Shown here piece after piece: positions 1 through 8,253 of a DNA stretch of 64,000 nucleotides. Below the pieces are notes generated by a model. It was given only the letters and a program-made list of their open reading frames with translations, searched no databases and was not told the origin of the DNA. Position 1 is the first letter of the stretch, and each line of letters starts with the position of its first letter. A program made the translations under genes and the position numbers. The stretch is taken from positions 1-64,000 of the forward strand of contig JBEAPR010000045.1 in assembly GCA_041164265.1 (NCBI GenBank). The letters run 5' to 3'. The DNA is from CALAZP01 sp041164265 (GTDB taxonomy: Bacteria > Bacteroidota > Bacteroidia > Chitinophagales > Saprospiraceae).

Positions 1-614
1 TTGTTTTCAAAAGTCGTCATATACATTAAATTAGGCATTTGGCTGCCAGCAAGTACCTCCCCGTAGAAAACGGCATTGAATCCCAATTCCTCAAAAAGAA
101 TGATTTCTCCACCGGCGTTAAACATGTCCACTTTATTGAGGTATTTTTTTACGTTAGTAGACTCATAGCTTCGCAATTCATAAACTCGCTCTGTTCTATC
201 TCCTTCAAGTGGGCAAGGTCGAAGTTGAGGCATATCTTCAAATGCGCGCATGAGGGTAGTATTGACTCTGAGATATTGAGGTGAGTGCTCTTTTTCCCAA
301 GTTCCTAAGCTAAGTAATTGCTCATCTAGATTGGCAAACTGCTGAATATCTTTTACGGTATGCAGGAGATATAAATCGGGAACCTTATTTTCTTCCTTCG
401 GTTGTTCTGTAAATACACCAATATGAGTATATCCCGCTTGTTTGAGCGCAGGCAGGTAGGCGAATTCAATAAATTCACTGGTTTGCCGCAAATCCTCCAC
501 TGTTGCAAAGGAGTATTGTTTGAGGATCAGGTAATCTCTTCCTTGAGCAAATAGGGTGTTGCTCATGGTGGAACAGCTTAAGGCACATAGGAAAAAGAAA
601 ATTAATTTTTTCAT
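1..614 (-). CDS. NIPSNAP-family secreted protein (3' end cut by window edge)
   Basis: The reverse strand is open from an ATG at 614 to the left edge, about 204 codons with no stop, so the C-terminus is missing. The N-terminus is a signal peptide (MKKLIFFFLCALSCS, then LFAQG, a typical Bacteroidota cleavage region). Two related alpha/beta-barrel halves follow. The second contains RVYELRSYES and PNLMYMTTFEN, the signature seen in bacterial NIPSNAP proteins of the dimeric alpha/beta-barrel superfamily. The biochemical role of secreted bacterial NIPSNAP proteins is not established. It is transcribed divergently from the beta-helix lipoprotein gene, with about 50 bases between the starts. Family assignment is fairly sure; function is unknown. 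Confidence 0.8.
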   Translation of the reverse strand, partial: MKKLIFFFLCALSCSTMSNTLFAQGRDYLILKQYSFATVEDLRQTSEFIEFAYLPALKQAGYTHIGVFTEQPKEENKVPDLYLLHTVKDIQQFANLDEQLLSLGTWEKEHSPQYLRVNTTLMRAFEDMPQLRPCPLEGDRTERVYELRSYESTNVKKYLNKVDMFNAGGEIILFEELGFNAVFYGEVLAGSQMPNLMYMTTFEN

Positions 615-665
615 TGGGAGCTGATTAGTTATGTTTAAGACGTGTAAATGTATAAATACTTTATC

Positions 666-2864
666 ATGGAAAAAATACTAAAGTGGACCAGTTGGTTTTT
701 GATGATACACTTATTGGGATGTACTAATTCTAATGGAGTGGTTTTAGAAGCGGGAATGACCATTAAAACTTCCGTGATGATTAGACCAGGGGAATATTTA
801 TTGGAGGGTGCGGATAGTTTGGACCAACCAATAATAATAATTGAGGGGTCGGATATTACAGTAGATTTTAACGGAGCTCTTTTGGAAGGTAGTGCTGATG
901 ATACCCGTCCAGATCGATTTAAAGGATTGGGTATTTTGGTGCGAAACGGAAAAAATATCAATATAAAAAATCTCAGGGTTAAAGGATACCAAGTGGGTTT
1001 GATGGCAGTCAATACTAATGGGTTGGTATTGGAGGACAGTGATTTAAGTTATAATTACCGCCAAAAATTGGGAAGTTATCGAGAGCGGGAAGACTATGCA
1101 GATTGGTTGAGTTACCATCAAAACGACCAAGACGAGTGGTTGCGATATGGTGCGGCCATTTACCTCAAAGGGGTAGATAGCGCTGTGGTTAGAGGAGTAC
1201 ATATAACAGGTGGTCAGAATGGCATTATGATGAGTCAAACCAACCACAGTTTATTCTACAATAACAGGATCGTTTTCAACTCGGGCATAGGGATGGGTTT
1301 GTATCGCTCTTCATTCAATCGGGTAATGCACAATATATTGGATTGGAATGTAAGAGGGTACAGTCATGGTTTTTACAGCAGAGGGCAGGACTCTGCAGGA
1401 CTTTTGTGCTACGAACAAAGTAATGAAAATATCTTTGCTTACAATTCAGCTACTCATTCGGGGGATGGATTTTTCTTATGGGCGGGTCAAACTACTATGG
1501 ATAGCGGAATGGGTGGATGCAACGGCAATCTGATATGGGAAAACGATTTTTCCTATGCGCCTACCAATGGAATTGAGGTGACTTTTAGCAGTAATACCAT
1601 TGTGGGCAATACTATGAAAGAATGTCGTTATGGGATATGGGGGGGGTATAGTTTTGATTCTAAAATGGTGGGGAATGAGATTGTAGACACTGATTTCGGG
1701 ATAGCTATAGAGCATGGACATGATCACTTGATAAAGGGCAATTATTTGGAAAATAATAAGGTGGGCATTAGATTATGGGAACGGGCAACTCAGCCGAAAG
1801 ATTGGGGTTTTGCTATGCAAAATGATGTTAGTTCAAGAAATTATAGAATTTCGGGCAACTATTTCAAAAGGCAGGATCAAATTTTGCAGGTTCAGTCCAC
1901 TGCAGATTTGGATCTGGGACCTGGTAATTATTTTGAAGCTTATGGCCAAGTTATTAGTACTGAAGGAACCCTATCAGGCGTTCGAGAATTCGACAATTAT
2001 AAGGAAGCGAGTCTGAGTGCGGCGCCACCTTTTTCCCGAAGGGATTATATCCATCAAATGCAAGGCCCGGAACCAATGGAAGGGGCTTTGGCAAGGGATG
2101 ACCAATTTCAGCAGTGGGATGGAAGGGAGAACATCATTATGGGGGATTATGGGCCTTATGATTTTCAGTCTCCCAAAGCGGTACTTCGTGCAATTGAAGG
2201 AGATCGGTATATTTTCTTGCTAACGGGTCCTGAGGGAAATTGGAAGTTGAGTGGAGGGGAGGGATTGGTGGATCCCAATAGTAAAACTGGGACATTACCC
2301 GCTACATTTACGGTGAGGAGAGCTGATGAAAATGAGCCGTTTAAGGTAGAATTGACTTATATAGGTATGGGAGGAGTAGATGAATTTGGTCGGCAGATTA
2401 AAAAGGGAGAGGCCTATAAATTTGGTTATGAAGATACCAAAGTAGAGATCGATTGGGAGTTGATGTGGAAAAATACTGATTTGAATGCGGAAGATTTTGC
2501 AGGTGACTGGGATATTTTGTGGAGGCAATCGGGGAGAGCTGTTACAGGACAAGTGGAAACTGATTTGGCCTTTGCCTGGTGGGATGCTCCTGCTGAGGGT
2601 ATTCAACGAGATGGGTTTTTGACCCGGGCAGTGGGTCGATTGGAGGTCCAGGAAGGGGAATATAATCTATTGGTTACCAGCGATGATGGGGTAGTGGTCA
2701 GGGTAGATGGGGTAGTGGTATTAAAGCATTGGGATGTACATGAACCTGAAAGAGATGAAATTCCTTTAACTTTGGGAGGAAAGCACATAATTGAGGTGTA
2801 CCATTTTGATAAAAGCGGCTTTTCTACCCTTGATGTAAGATTACAGGCTTTTCCCGATAAATAA
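666..2864 (+). CDS. Lipoprotein with right-handed beta-helix and C-terminal PA14-like domain
   Basis: An ATG lies at 648, but the one at 666 gives a clean lipoprotein signal ending in HLLGC (lipidation Cys about residue 19), so 666 is preferred. Residues about 40-420 hold repeated Asn/Gly-rich strands (for example NNRIVFNSGIG and GNTMKECRYGIWGG), as in parallel beta-helix proteins of the NosD/pectate-lyase-like fold. The last 110 residues (FLTRAVGRLEVQEGEYNLLV, SDDGVVVRVDG) resemble a PA14 carbohydrate-binding domain. A surface or periplasmic polysaccharide-binding or degrading role is inferred; no catalytic residues can be assigned. It ends 13 bases before the -33 element of the rpsL promoter and is not part of that operon. 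Confidence 0.75.
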   Translation: MEKILKWTSWFLMIHLLGCTNSNGVVLEAGMTIKTSVMIRPGEYLLEGADSLDQPIIIIEGSDITVDFNGALLEGSADDTRPDRFKGLGILVRNGKNINIKNLRVKGYQVGLMAVNTNGLVLEDSDLSYNYRQKLGSYREREDYADWLSYHQNDQDEWLRYGAAIYLKGVDSAVVRGVHITGGQNGIMMSQTNHSLFYNNRIVFNSGIGMGLYRSSFNRVMHNILDWNVRGYSHGFYSRGQDSAGLLCYEQSNENIFAYNSATHSGDGFFLWAGQTTMDSGMGGCNGNLIWENDFSYAPTNGIEVTFSSNTIVGNTMKECRYGIWGGYSFDSKMVGNEIVDTDFGIAIEHGHDHLIKGNYLENNKVGIRLWERATQPKDWGFAMQNDVSSRNYRISGNYFKRQDQILQVQSTADLDLGPGNYFEAYGQVISTEGTLSGVREFDNYKEASLSAAPPFSRRDYIHQMQGPEPMEGALARDDQFQQWDGRENIIMGDYGPYDFQSPKAVLRAIEGDRYIFLLTGPEGNWKLSGGEGLVDPNSKTGTLPATFTVRRADENEPFKVELTYIGMGGVDEFGRQIKKGEAYKFGYEDTKVEIDWELMWKNTDLNAEDFAGDWDILWRQSGRAVTGQVETDLAFAWWDAPAEGIQRDGFLTRAVGRLEVQEGEYNLLVTSDDGVVVRVDGVVVLKHWDVHEPERDEIPLTLGGKHIIEVYHFDKSGFSTLDVRLQAFPDK
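2035..2043. repeat. Dispersed palindrome copy (CCCGAAGGG form)
   Basis: TTTT-CCCGAAGGG-ATTA lies in the beta-helix gene, read as Ser-Arg-Arg. The end pair is C-G here, against A-T or G-C in the other copies. Confidence 0.4.
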
Positions 2865-2877
2865 TTCTATAAATATA

Positions 2878-2908
2878 TTTGGAAGTTGGTTTAAAACTTC
2901 TACCTTTG
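2878..2908 (+). promoter_or_regulatory. Promoter of the str/ribosomal operon
   Basis: TTTG at 2878-2881 is followed after exactly 19 bases by TACCTTTG at 2901-2908. This is an exact match to the Bacteroidota sigma-A consensus (TTTG-N19-TAnnTTTG). It lies 73 bases upstream of the rpsL ATG and just after the preceding gene. Confidence 0.8.
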
Positions 2909-2981
2909 CAATCGCTTTTGAAATAGGTCTAAGTGATTTATCATTCGAAGCACTTATTTAAGAACCATATTATAATAAAAT

Positions 2982-3356
2982 ATGCCTACTATTAACCAGT
3001 TGGTAAGAAATGGAAGAGAGCAGATCATCTCTAAGAGTAAATCTAGAGCTTTAGATTCTTGCCCTCAGAAAAGAGGGGTATGTACCCGTGTATATACCAC
3101 CACTCCTAAGAAACCTAATTCAGCTTTAAGAAAAGTTGCCAAGGTAAGATTGACAAATGGAATTGAGGTTATCGCTTATATTCCAGGGGAAGGTCACAAT
3201 TTGCAAGAACACTCAATCGTATTGATTAGAGGTGGGAGGGTAAAGGATTTACCCGGTGTTCGATATACGATAGTAAGAGGTGCTTTAGATACAGCTGGTG
3301 TGACTGACAGATTACAGAGTCGTTCAAAATATGGGACTAAGCGTCCTAAGAAATAA
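2982..3356 (+). CDS. rpsL: 30S ribosomal protein uS12
   Basis: This is the decoding-centre protein uS12, 124 residues, the normal bacterial length. Diagnostic segments are TTTPKKPNSALRK (residues 39-51), which includes the lysines linked to streptomycin response, and PGEGHNLQEHS (68-78). The loop Asp modified by RimO in other bacteria is at about residue 89 (VKDLPGVRY). The wild-type Lys is present, so the sequence shows no classical streptomycin-resistance change. It is the first gene of the block, 37 bases before rpsG, and follows a consensus promoter. Confidence 0.98.
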   Translation: MPTINQLVRNGREQIISKSKSRALDSCPQKRGVCTRVYTTTPKKPNSALRKVAKVRLTNGIEVIAYIPGEGHNLQEHSIVLIRGGRVKDLPGVRYTIVRGALDTAGVTDRLQSRSKYGTKRPKK

Positions 3357-3393
3357 TTATGTTTCTTTTTGCTGAAACCGCTAATAGAAAAAA

Positions 3394-3867
3394 ATGAGAA
3401 AAAGAAAACCCGCAATTAGAGTTATCAATCCAGATCCCAGATATGGAGATACTTTGGTTACTCAGTTTGTTAACAACTTAATGTACGATGGTAAGAAGGG
3501 AACTGCCCTTAGTGTATTTTACGATGCCATGGATATTGTTAAAGAGAAAGGAGGGGGAGAGGAAGATGAGTTGTCCATGTGGAAAAAGGCGTTAAACAAC
3601 GTCATACCATCAGTAGAGGTAAGAAGTAGAAGAATTGGAGGTGCAACTTTTCAGATTCCTACAGAAATCAGGGCGAAGCGCAAGATGTCCATTGGCATGA
3701 AGTGGTTGATTAATTTCGCTAGAAAGAGAAGTGGAAAGGGTATGGCTGAGAAATTAGCGGCAGAGATTATTGCAGCTAGCAAGGGAGAAGGTGCTGCAGT
3801 TAAGCGAAAGGAAGATACGCACAAGATGGCTGAATCTAATAGAGCATTTGCTCACTTTAAGGTATAA
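3394..3867 (+). CDS. rpsG: 30S ribosomal protein uS7
   Basis: uS7 nucleates assembly of the 30S head domain and contacts 16S rRNA near the E site. The 157-residue product starts MRKRKPAIRVINPDPRYGD and carries the conserved core VEVRSRRIGGATFQIP and a basic end with AFAHFKV. Length and order (rpsL-rpsG-fusA) match the classical str operon. Gaps are 37 bases before and 36 after, with no terminator visible, so co-transcription with rpsL and fusA is expected. Confidence 0.98.
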   Translation: MRKRKPAIRVINPDPRYGDTLVTQFVNNLMYDGKKGTALSVFYDAMDIVKEKGGGEEDELSMWKKALNNVIPSVEVRSRRIGGATFQIPTEIRAKRKMSIGMKWLINFARKRSGKGMAEKLAAEIIAASKGEGAAVKRKEDTHKMAESNRAFAHFKV

Positions 3868-3903
3868 TTTTATTAATTGTAACGACCCCTTACGGGAAAT
3901 ATC

Positions 3904-6039
3904 ATGGCTAAGGATTTAAAGTTAACTAGGAATATTGGAATTGCAGCCCACATTGATGCTGGGAAGACTACGACCACTGAACGTATTCTTTACTACACGG
4001 GTATAAGCCATAAAATTGGTGAAGTTCACGATGGAGCAGCAACAATGGACTGGATGGAGCAGGAGCAGGAAAGAGGGATTACCATTACTTCTGCTGCAAC
4101 TAAGACCAATTGGAATTTCGATGGAGACTCTTACACCATCAATATTATAGACACTCCTGGCCACGTAGACTTTACTGTGGAAGTGGAGCGTTCCTTAAGA
4201 GTATTAGACGGGGTAGTTGCTCTTTTCTGTGCCGTATCTGGCGTAGAGCCACAGTCTGAGACAGTATGGCGTCAAGCTAATAGATATAAAGTGCCTAGAA
4301 TTGGTTTTGTTAACAAAATGGACCGTTCGGGAGCTGACTTTTTCAATGTGGTGAATGATGTTAAAACTAAGTTGGGAGCGAATGCAGTTCCATTGCAAGT
4401 TCCTATTGGAGCAGAAGAGACTTTCACAGGAGTAGTTGATTTAATTAGTAACGAGGCGAGAATTTGGAATGATCACGATATGGGGATGACTTATGAAATA
4501 GTGCCTATTCCAGAGGATTTAGTGGACACAGTAGCAAAATACAGAGAATTTTTGTTAGAGAATATTGCTGAGTACGATGAATCTCTAATGGAGAAGTTTT
4601 TCGAAGATCCAGATTCAATTTCTCCTGAAGAAATCAGAACGGCTATTAGGAAGGCGGTGATTGACATTAAGATTATCCCTATGTTATGCGGTTCTTCGTT
4701 CAAAAACAAAGGTGTTCAGGCTGTTTTAGACGCAGTATGTCGGTATATGCCATCTCCACTTGATATAGAGGCGGTTGAAGGAACCAATCCAGATACAGAT
4801 GAGGAAGTTAAAAGAAAGCCTTCGGTGGATGAGCCTTTTGCGGCATTAGCTTTTAAAATTGCTACGGATCCTTATGTTGGTCGTTTAGCATTTTTTAGAG
4901 TTTATTCTGGTACGCTAGATGCTGGTTCCTACGTTTTAAACACTAGAAGTGGCAAGAAAGAGCGTATTTCTCGACTCTATCAGATGCACTCCAACAAACA
5001 AAACCCTATTGACAAAGTAGAGGCAGGTGATATTGCTGCTGCTGTAGGTTTCAAAGATTTAAGAACAGGAGATACCATTTGCGATGAGAAACATCCAATT
5101 GCATTAGAAAGTATGACTTTCCCTGATCCTGTAATTGGTATAGCAGTGGAGCCTAAATCTCAGAAAGACTTGGATAAGTTGGGAATGGGATTGGCGAAAT
5201 TGGCTGAAGAAGATCCTACCTTCAAGGTACGATATGATGAGGAGACCAACCAGACGGTGATCAGTGGTATGGGTGAGTTACACTTAGAGATTATTGTAGA
5301 TAGACTAAAAAGAGAATTTAAAGTAGAATGTAACCAAGGTCAACCTCAGGTTAATTATAAAGAAGCGCTTACCACAACTGTTTCTCATAGAGAAAGGTTG
5401 AAGAAGCAGACTGGTGGTTCTGGTTTGTTTGCCGACATGGAATTCGAATTAGGGCCTGCTGACCAGGAGTTTTTGGACAGTGAAGACTTTAAGAACGGAA
5501 AGGAAAAGCTACAATTCATTTGGGATATTGTTGGGGGTTCTATTGATAAGAACTATCAAAAGCCCATTAAGGATGGTTTCAGGGCCATGATGGAAAATGG
5601 TATTTTGGCGGGTTACAATATCGAAGCTATGAAAGTTAGAGTATTCGATGGGTCTATGCACCCAGTGGATTCTAAGCCAGTAGCTTTTGAACTTTGTGCA
5701 AAAGAAGGTTTCAGAGAATGTGCTATGAAGACCAAGCCAGTACTTATGGAGCCGATTATGAAACTAGAGGTAGTTACTCCAGAGGAATATGTAGGTAATG
5801 TAATTGGTGACTTAAACCGAAGAAGAGGTTTGCCAAAAGGACAAGAAGGAAGACCAGGCGGTGCGGTGAGCATTCAAGCTGAGGTGCCTTTATCAGAGAT
5901 GTTTGGTTATGTGACCTCTTTAAGAACAATAACATCAGGTAGAGCGAATTCTACCATGGAGTTTGCTCACTACAACGAAGCGCCTACCAATATTGCGAAA
6001 GAAATAATTGATAAGGCAAAGGGTGAAGTTAAGGTATAA
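3904..6039 (+). CDS. fusA: Translation elongation factor G
   Basis: This is the GTPase that drives tRNA and mRNA translocation on the ribosome. The 711-residue protein has the P-loop AHIDAGKT (residues 15-22), DTPGH (83-87) and NKMD (137-140), then the domain II-V architecture of EF-G (GMGELHLEIIVDRL in domain III, YVTSLRTITSGRA near the end of domain V). It is the third gene of the str cluster. tuf, which often follows fusA, is absent here; a new promoter and rpsJ follow directly. Confidence 0.98.
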   Translation: MAKDLKLTRNIGIAAHIDAGKTTTTERILYYTGISHKIGEVHDGAATMDWMEQEQERGITITSAATKTNWNFDGDSYTINIIDTPGHVDFTVEVERSLRVLDGVVALFCAVSGVEPQSETVWRQANRYKVPRIGFVNKMDRSGADFFNVVNDVKTKLGANAVPLQVPIGAEETFTGVVDLISNEARIWNDHDMGMTYEIVPIPEDLVDTVAKYREFLLENIAEYDESLMEKFFEDPDSISPEEIRTAIRKAVIDIKIIPMLCGSSFKNKGVQAVLDAVCRYMPSPLDIEAVEGTNPDTDEEVKRKPSVDEPFAALAFKIATDPYVGRLAFFRVYSGTLDAGSYVLNTRSGKKERISRLYQMHSNKQNPIDKVEAGDIAAAVGFKDLRTGDTICDEKHPIALESMTFPDPVIGIAVEPKSQKDLDKLGMGLAKLAEEDPTFKVRYDEETNQTVISGMGELHLEIIVDRLKREFKVECNQGQPQVNYKEALTTTVSHRERLKKQTGGSGLFADMEFELGPADQEFLDSEDFKNGKEKLQFIWDIVGGSIDKNYQKPIKDGFRAMMENGILAGYNIEAMKVRVFDGSMHPVDSKPVAFELCAKEGFRECAMKTKPVLMEPIMKLEVVTPEEYVGNVIGDLNRRRGLPKGQEGRPGGAVSIQAEVPLSEMFGYVTSLRTITSGRANSTMEFAHYNEAPTNIAKEIIDKAKGEVKV

Positions 6040-6044
6040 GTTAT

Positions 6045-6052
6045 TATATTTG
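6045..6052 (+). promoter_or_regulatory. Promoter -7 element upstream of rpsJ
   Basis: TATATTTG lies five bases after the fusA stop and matches the Bacteroidota -7 consensus TAnnTTTG. I see no good -33 TTTG at the usual distance. A transcript would begin near 6057-6060, giving rpsJ a leader of about 70 bases that contains the hairpin at 6064-6081. Confidence 0.6.
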
Positions 6053-6063
6053 CACCGCTTTAG

Positions 6064-6081
6064 CCAATTGAAAGCAATTGG
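6064..6081 (+). promoter_or_regulatory. Hairpin in rpsJ leader
   Basis: CCAATTG and CAATTGG form a perfect 7-base-pair stem around the loop AAAG, inside the predicted 5' leader of rpsJ. There is no T-tract, so it is not a terminator. A regulatory role is inference. Confidence 0.4.
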
Positions 6082-6127
6082 TGATTGATTAGACTAATTA
6101 AAAAATTGAAATAATTTCATTCAAGGC

Positions 6128-6436
6128 ATGAATCAGAAAATCAGAATCAAGCTACGCTCCTACGACCACTCGTTAGTGGATAAATCCACGGAGAAAATTG
6201 TTAAAACGGTTCGAAACAGCGGGGCTGTAGTAACGGGTCCGATTCCGCTGCCCACAGAGAAAAAAATCTTTACAGTACTGCGTTCTCCGCACGTCAACAA
6301 GAAATCTCGTGAGCAGTTCCAGTTGAGAACACACAAGCGCCTTATTGAAATATACACACCTACGCAGAAGACGGTTGATGCGCTATCGAAGTTAGAATTG
6401 CCTAGTGGTGTTGATATTCAAGTTAAGTTGACGTAA
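6128..6436 (+). CDS. rpsJ: 30S ribosomal protein uS10 (NusE)
   Basis: uS10 is a 30S head protein that also acts as NusE in antitermination complexes. The 102-residue product shows IRIKLRSYDHSLVDKS at the start, GPIPLPTEKKIFTVLRSPHV (residues 40-59) and the QLRTHKRLI segment. The gene stands apart from its neighbours: 88 bases from fusA with its own -7 element, and 190 bases before rplC. Its base composition, counted by hand over two sequence lines, is about 47% G+C against roughly 35% in the adjacent rplC, and it uses C/G-ending codons unlike the surrounding genes. Identity is certain. Confidence 0.97.
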   Translation: MNQKIRIKLRSYDHSLVDKSTEKIVKTVRNSGAVVTGPIPLPTEKKIFTVLRSPHVNKKSREQFQLRTHKRLIEIYTPTQKTVDALSKLELPSGVDIQVKLT

Positions 6437-6479
6437 TTATTGAATCATATAGATTCCAGGCTGAGACGCTAAATTTTGG

Positions 6480-6606
6480 AAACTGATAGTCAGTTTGACA
6501 TTAAGTCCAAAACAAAGTTACCTTCCTATCAACTCGTTTCCGAGTTTAGTGTCTTCCCGAAAAAGTATAAAAAAATTATAGATGACTCATTTTATTATAA
6601 ATGGGT
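6480..6606 (+). promoter_or_regulatory. Structured leader between rpsJ and rplC (candidate r-protein control element)
   Basis: The 190-base gap before rplC holds three good hairpins. AAACTGA/TCAGTTT lies at 6480-6496, AACTCG/CGAGTT with loop TTTC at 6531-6546, and an 8-pair stem with one G-T pair at 6585-6606, ending 20 bases before the rplC ATG. A weak promoter-like TAAATTTTG lies at 6470-6478. In other bacteria the S10 operon is autoregulated by L4 through a leader. Whether this segment does the same is inference. Confidence 0.45.
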
Positions 6607-6626
6607 AAAAATTAAATTTTAATCTG

Positions 6627-7250
6627 ATGAACGGATTAATTGGAAAGAAAAAAGGAATGACAAGTATATTCGATACCAATGGTAGGAATATTCCTTGTAC
6701 TGTTTTAGAAATGGGTCCTTGTGTGGTTACTCAAGTTAAAACTGCTGATTCTGACGGGTACAGTTCCCTTCAAATGGCTTTTGATGACGCTAGAGTAAAG
6801 AATACAACTAATGCCATGAAAGGCCACTTTGATAAAGCTGGAACTGCTCCAAAGAGAAAGTTAGTTGAATTTAGAGACTCTACATTAACAGATAAGAATC
6901 TTGGTGACTTAATCAAAGTTGATGAAGTTTTTCAAGAGGGGGATCTTGTAGCTGCTGTCGGTACTTCTAAAGGGAAGGGTTTCCAAGGGGTGGTAAAGAG
7001 ACATGGATTCAGTGGGGTTAACGATGCTACTCACGGTCAGCACAATAGGCAAAGAGCTCCGGGTTCTGTAGGTGCCGCCTCTTTTCCTGCTAAAGTTTTC
7101 AAAGGTTTAAGAATGGCTGGTAGAACTGGTGGCGATAGAATTAAGATCAAGAATCTCAAGGTGGTTAGGGTTTTTGCTGATCAGAATATCATTTTGGTAA
7201 AAGGTGCAGTTCCTGGTCATATTGGATCTTATGTTGTTTTAGAAAAATAA
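6627..7250 (+). CDS. rplC: 50S ribosomal protein uL3
   Basis: uL3 is one of the earliest 50S assembly proteins and its loop reaches the peptidyl-transferase centre. The 207-residue product starts MNGLIGKKKGMTSIFD and carries the conserved GFQGVVKRHGFSG, HGQHNRQRAPGSVG and GRTGGDRIK segments; the region around Q149 in HGQHNRQRAPG is the loop methylated in some bacteria. It begins the continuous S10 cluster after a structured leader and precedes rplD by 27 bases. Confidence 0.98.
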   Translation: MNGLIGKKKGMTSIFDTNGRNIPCTVLEMGPCVVTQVKTADSDGYSSLQMAFDDARVKNTTNAMKGHFDKAGTAPKRKLVEFRDSTLTDKNLGDLIKVDEVFQEGDLVAAVGTSKGKGFQGVVKRHGFSGVNDATHGQHNRQRAPGSVGAASFPAKVFKGLRMAGRTGGDRIKIKNLKVVRVFADQNIILVKGAVPGHIGSYVVLEK

Positions 7251-7277
7251 AAGTTTAGGCTTTATAAATAAATTGTA

Positions 7278-7907
7278 ATGAAAGTCGATGTTTTAAATAT
7301 TAGTGGGAAGCCAACTGGAAGGCAGGTAGAATTGCCAGCTGAGATCTTTGGTGTTACGCCTAATGAACACGTAGTTTACTTAAGCGTAAAACAATATTTG
7401 GCCAACCAACGTCAAGGAACCCACAAAGCTAAGGATAGAGGAGAGATTTCTGGTTCGACTCGTAAGTTAAAGAAGCAAAAGGGTACGGGTGGAGCTAGAG
7501 CAGGTAGTATCAAGAACCCTTTATTTAGAGGGGGTGGAAGGATCTTTGGTCCTCAACCAAGAAATTATGGTTTTAAGCTAAACAAAAAAGTTAAAAAACT
7601 AGCTAGGTTGAGTGTACTTTCTGATAGAGCTGCCAATGGCAACATAAGGATAGTAGAAGATTTTACTTTTGATAGTCCAAAAACAAAGTCTTATGTAAGT
7701 ATTCTGCAGGCATTAGGCGTCAATAATGGGAAGTCTCTATTGGTTACTCCGGAGTTGGACCACAATGTTGTTTTATCTGCTAGAAACCTTCCTGATGCAC
7801 GGATATCTAAGGCTTCTGATTTAAATACTTACGAAATGCTTTGGGCCAGTAACCTAATCATATCAGAAGAATCTATTGAAAAAATAAAATCTACGCTTAC
7901 TAAATAA
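7278..7907 (+). CDS. rplD: 50S ribosomal protein uL4
   Basis: uL4 binds 23S rRNA and lines the peptide exit tunnel with an extended loop; in several phyla it also represses its own operon. The 209-residue product has the loop motif STRKLKKQKGTGGARAGS (about residues 60-77) followed by GGGRIFGPQPRNY, diagnostic for L4. The order rplC-rplD-rplW-rplB is canonical. It ends 20 bases before rplW. Confidence 0.97.
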   Translation: MKVDVLNISGKPTGRQVELPAEIFGVTPNEHVVYLSVKQYLANQRQGTHKAKDRGEISGSTRKLKKQKGTGGARAGSIKNPLFRGGGRIFGPQPRNYGFKLNKKVKKLARLSVLSDRAANGNIRIVEDFTFDSPKTKSYVSILQALGVNNGKSLLVTPELDHNVVLSARNLPDARISKASDLNTYEMLWASNLIISEESIEKIKSTLTK

Positions 7908-7927
7908 GTGGCGTTAAATATTAAGTT

Positions 7928-8224
7928 ATGTCAAAGACTATTTTAATCAAGCCTATTATAACTGAAAAAGCGGAAAGAATCAGTGAGATTCACAATAGCT
8001 ACTCTTTTGTTGTGGACCGAAAGGCTAATAAGATTCAGATCAAGAAAGCAGTAGAAGGGATGTATAATGTGGCTGTAGAAAGCGTAAATACTTTAGTAAT
8101 GCCTGCTAAATCGAAAACCAGGTCGTCTCGTTCTGGAGTAGTTGAAGGTAGAAAGCCGGCTTTTAAAAAAGCTATCGTGACTTTAGGGGAGGGGGAAGAG
8201 ATTGATTTCTTTGGTGATTTATAA
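7928..8224 (+). CDS. rplW: 50S ribosomal protein uL23
   Basis: uL23 sits at the tunnel exit and forms the docking site for trigger factor and SRP. The 98-residue product begins SKTILIKPIITEKAERI, typical of L23, and continues with the conserved VVDRKANKIQIKKAVE and FKKAIVTL segments. Length is normal for bacteria. It lies between rplD (20-base gap) and rplB (29-base gap) in the standard order. Confidence 0.97.
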   Translation: MSKTILIKPIITEKAERISEIHNSYSFVVDRKANKIQIKKAVEGMYNVAVESVNTLVMPAKSKTRSSRSGVVEGRKPAFKKAIVTLGEGEEIDFFGDL

Positions 8225-8253
8225 TTTTTGTTAAGTAAAAGAAACTGTAAGTA

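Noticed and set aside
39..284. 81-codon open frame on the plus strand
   Set aside because: It lies opposite the NIPSNAP-family gene, whose signal peptide and family motifs are clear, and its translation has no protein-like features.
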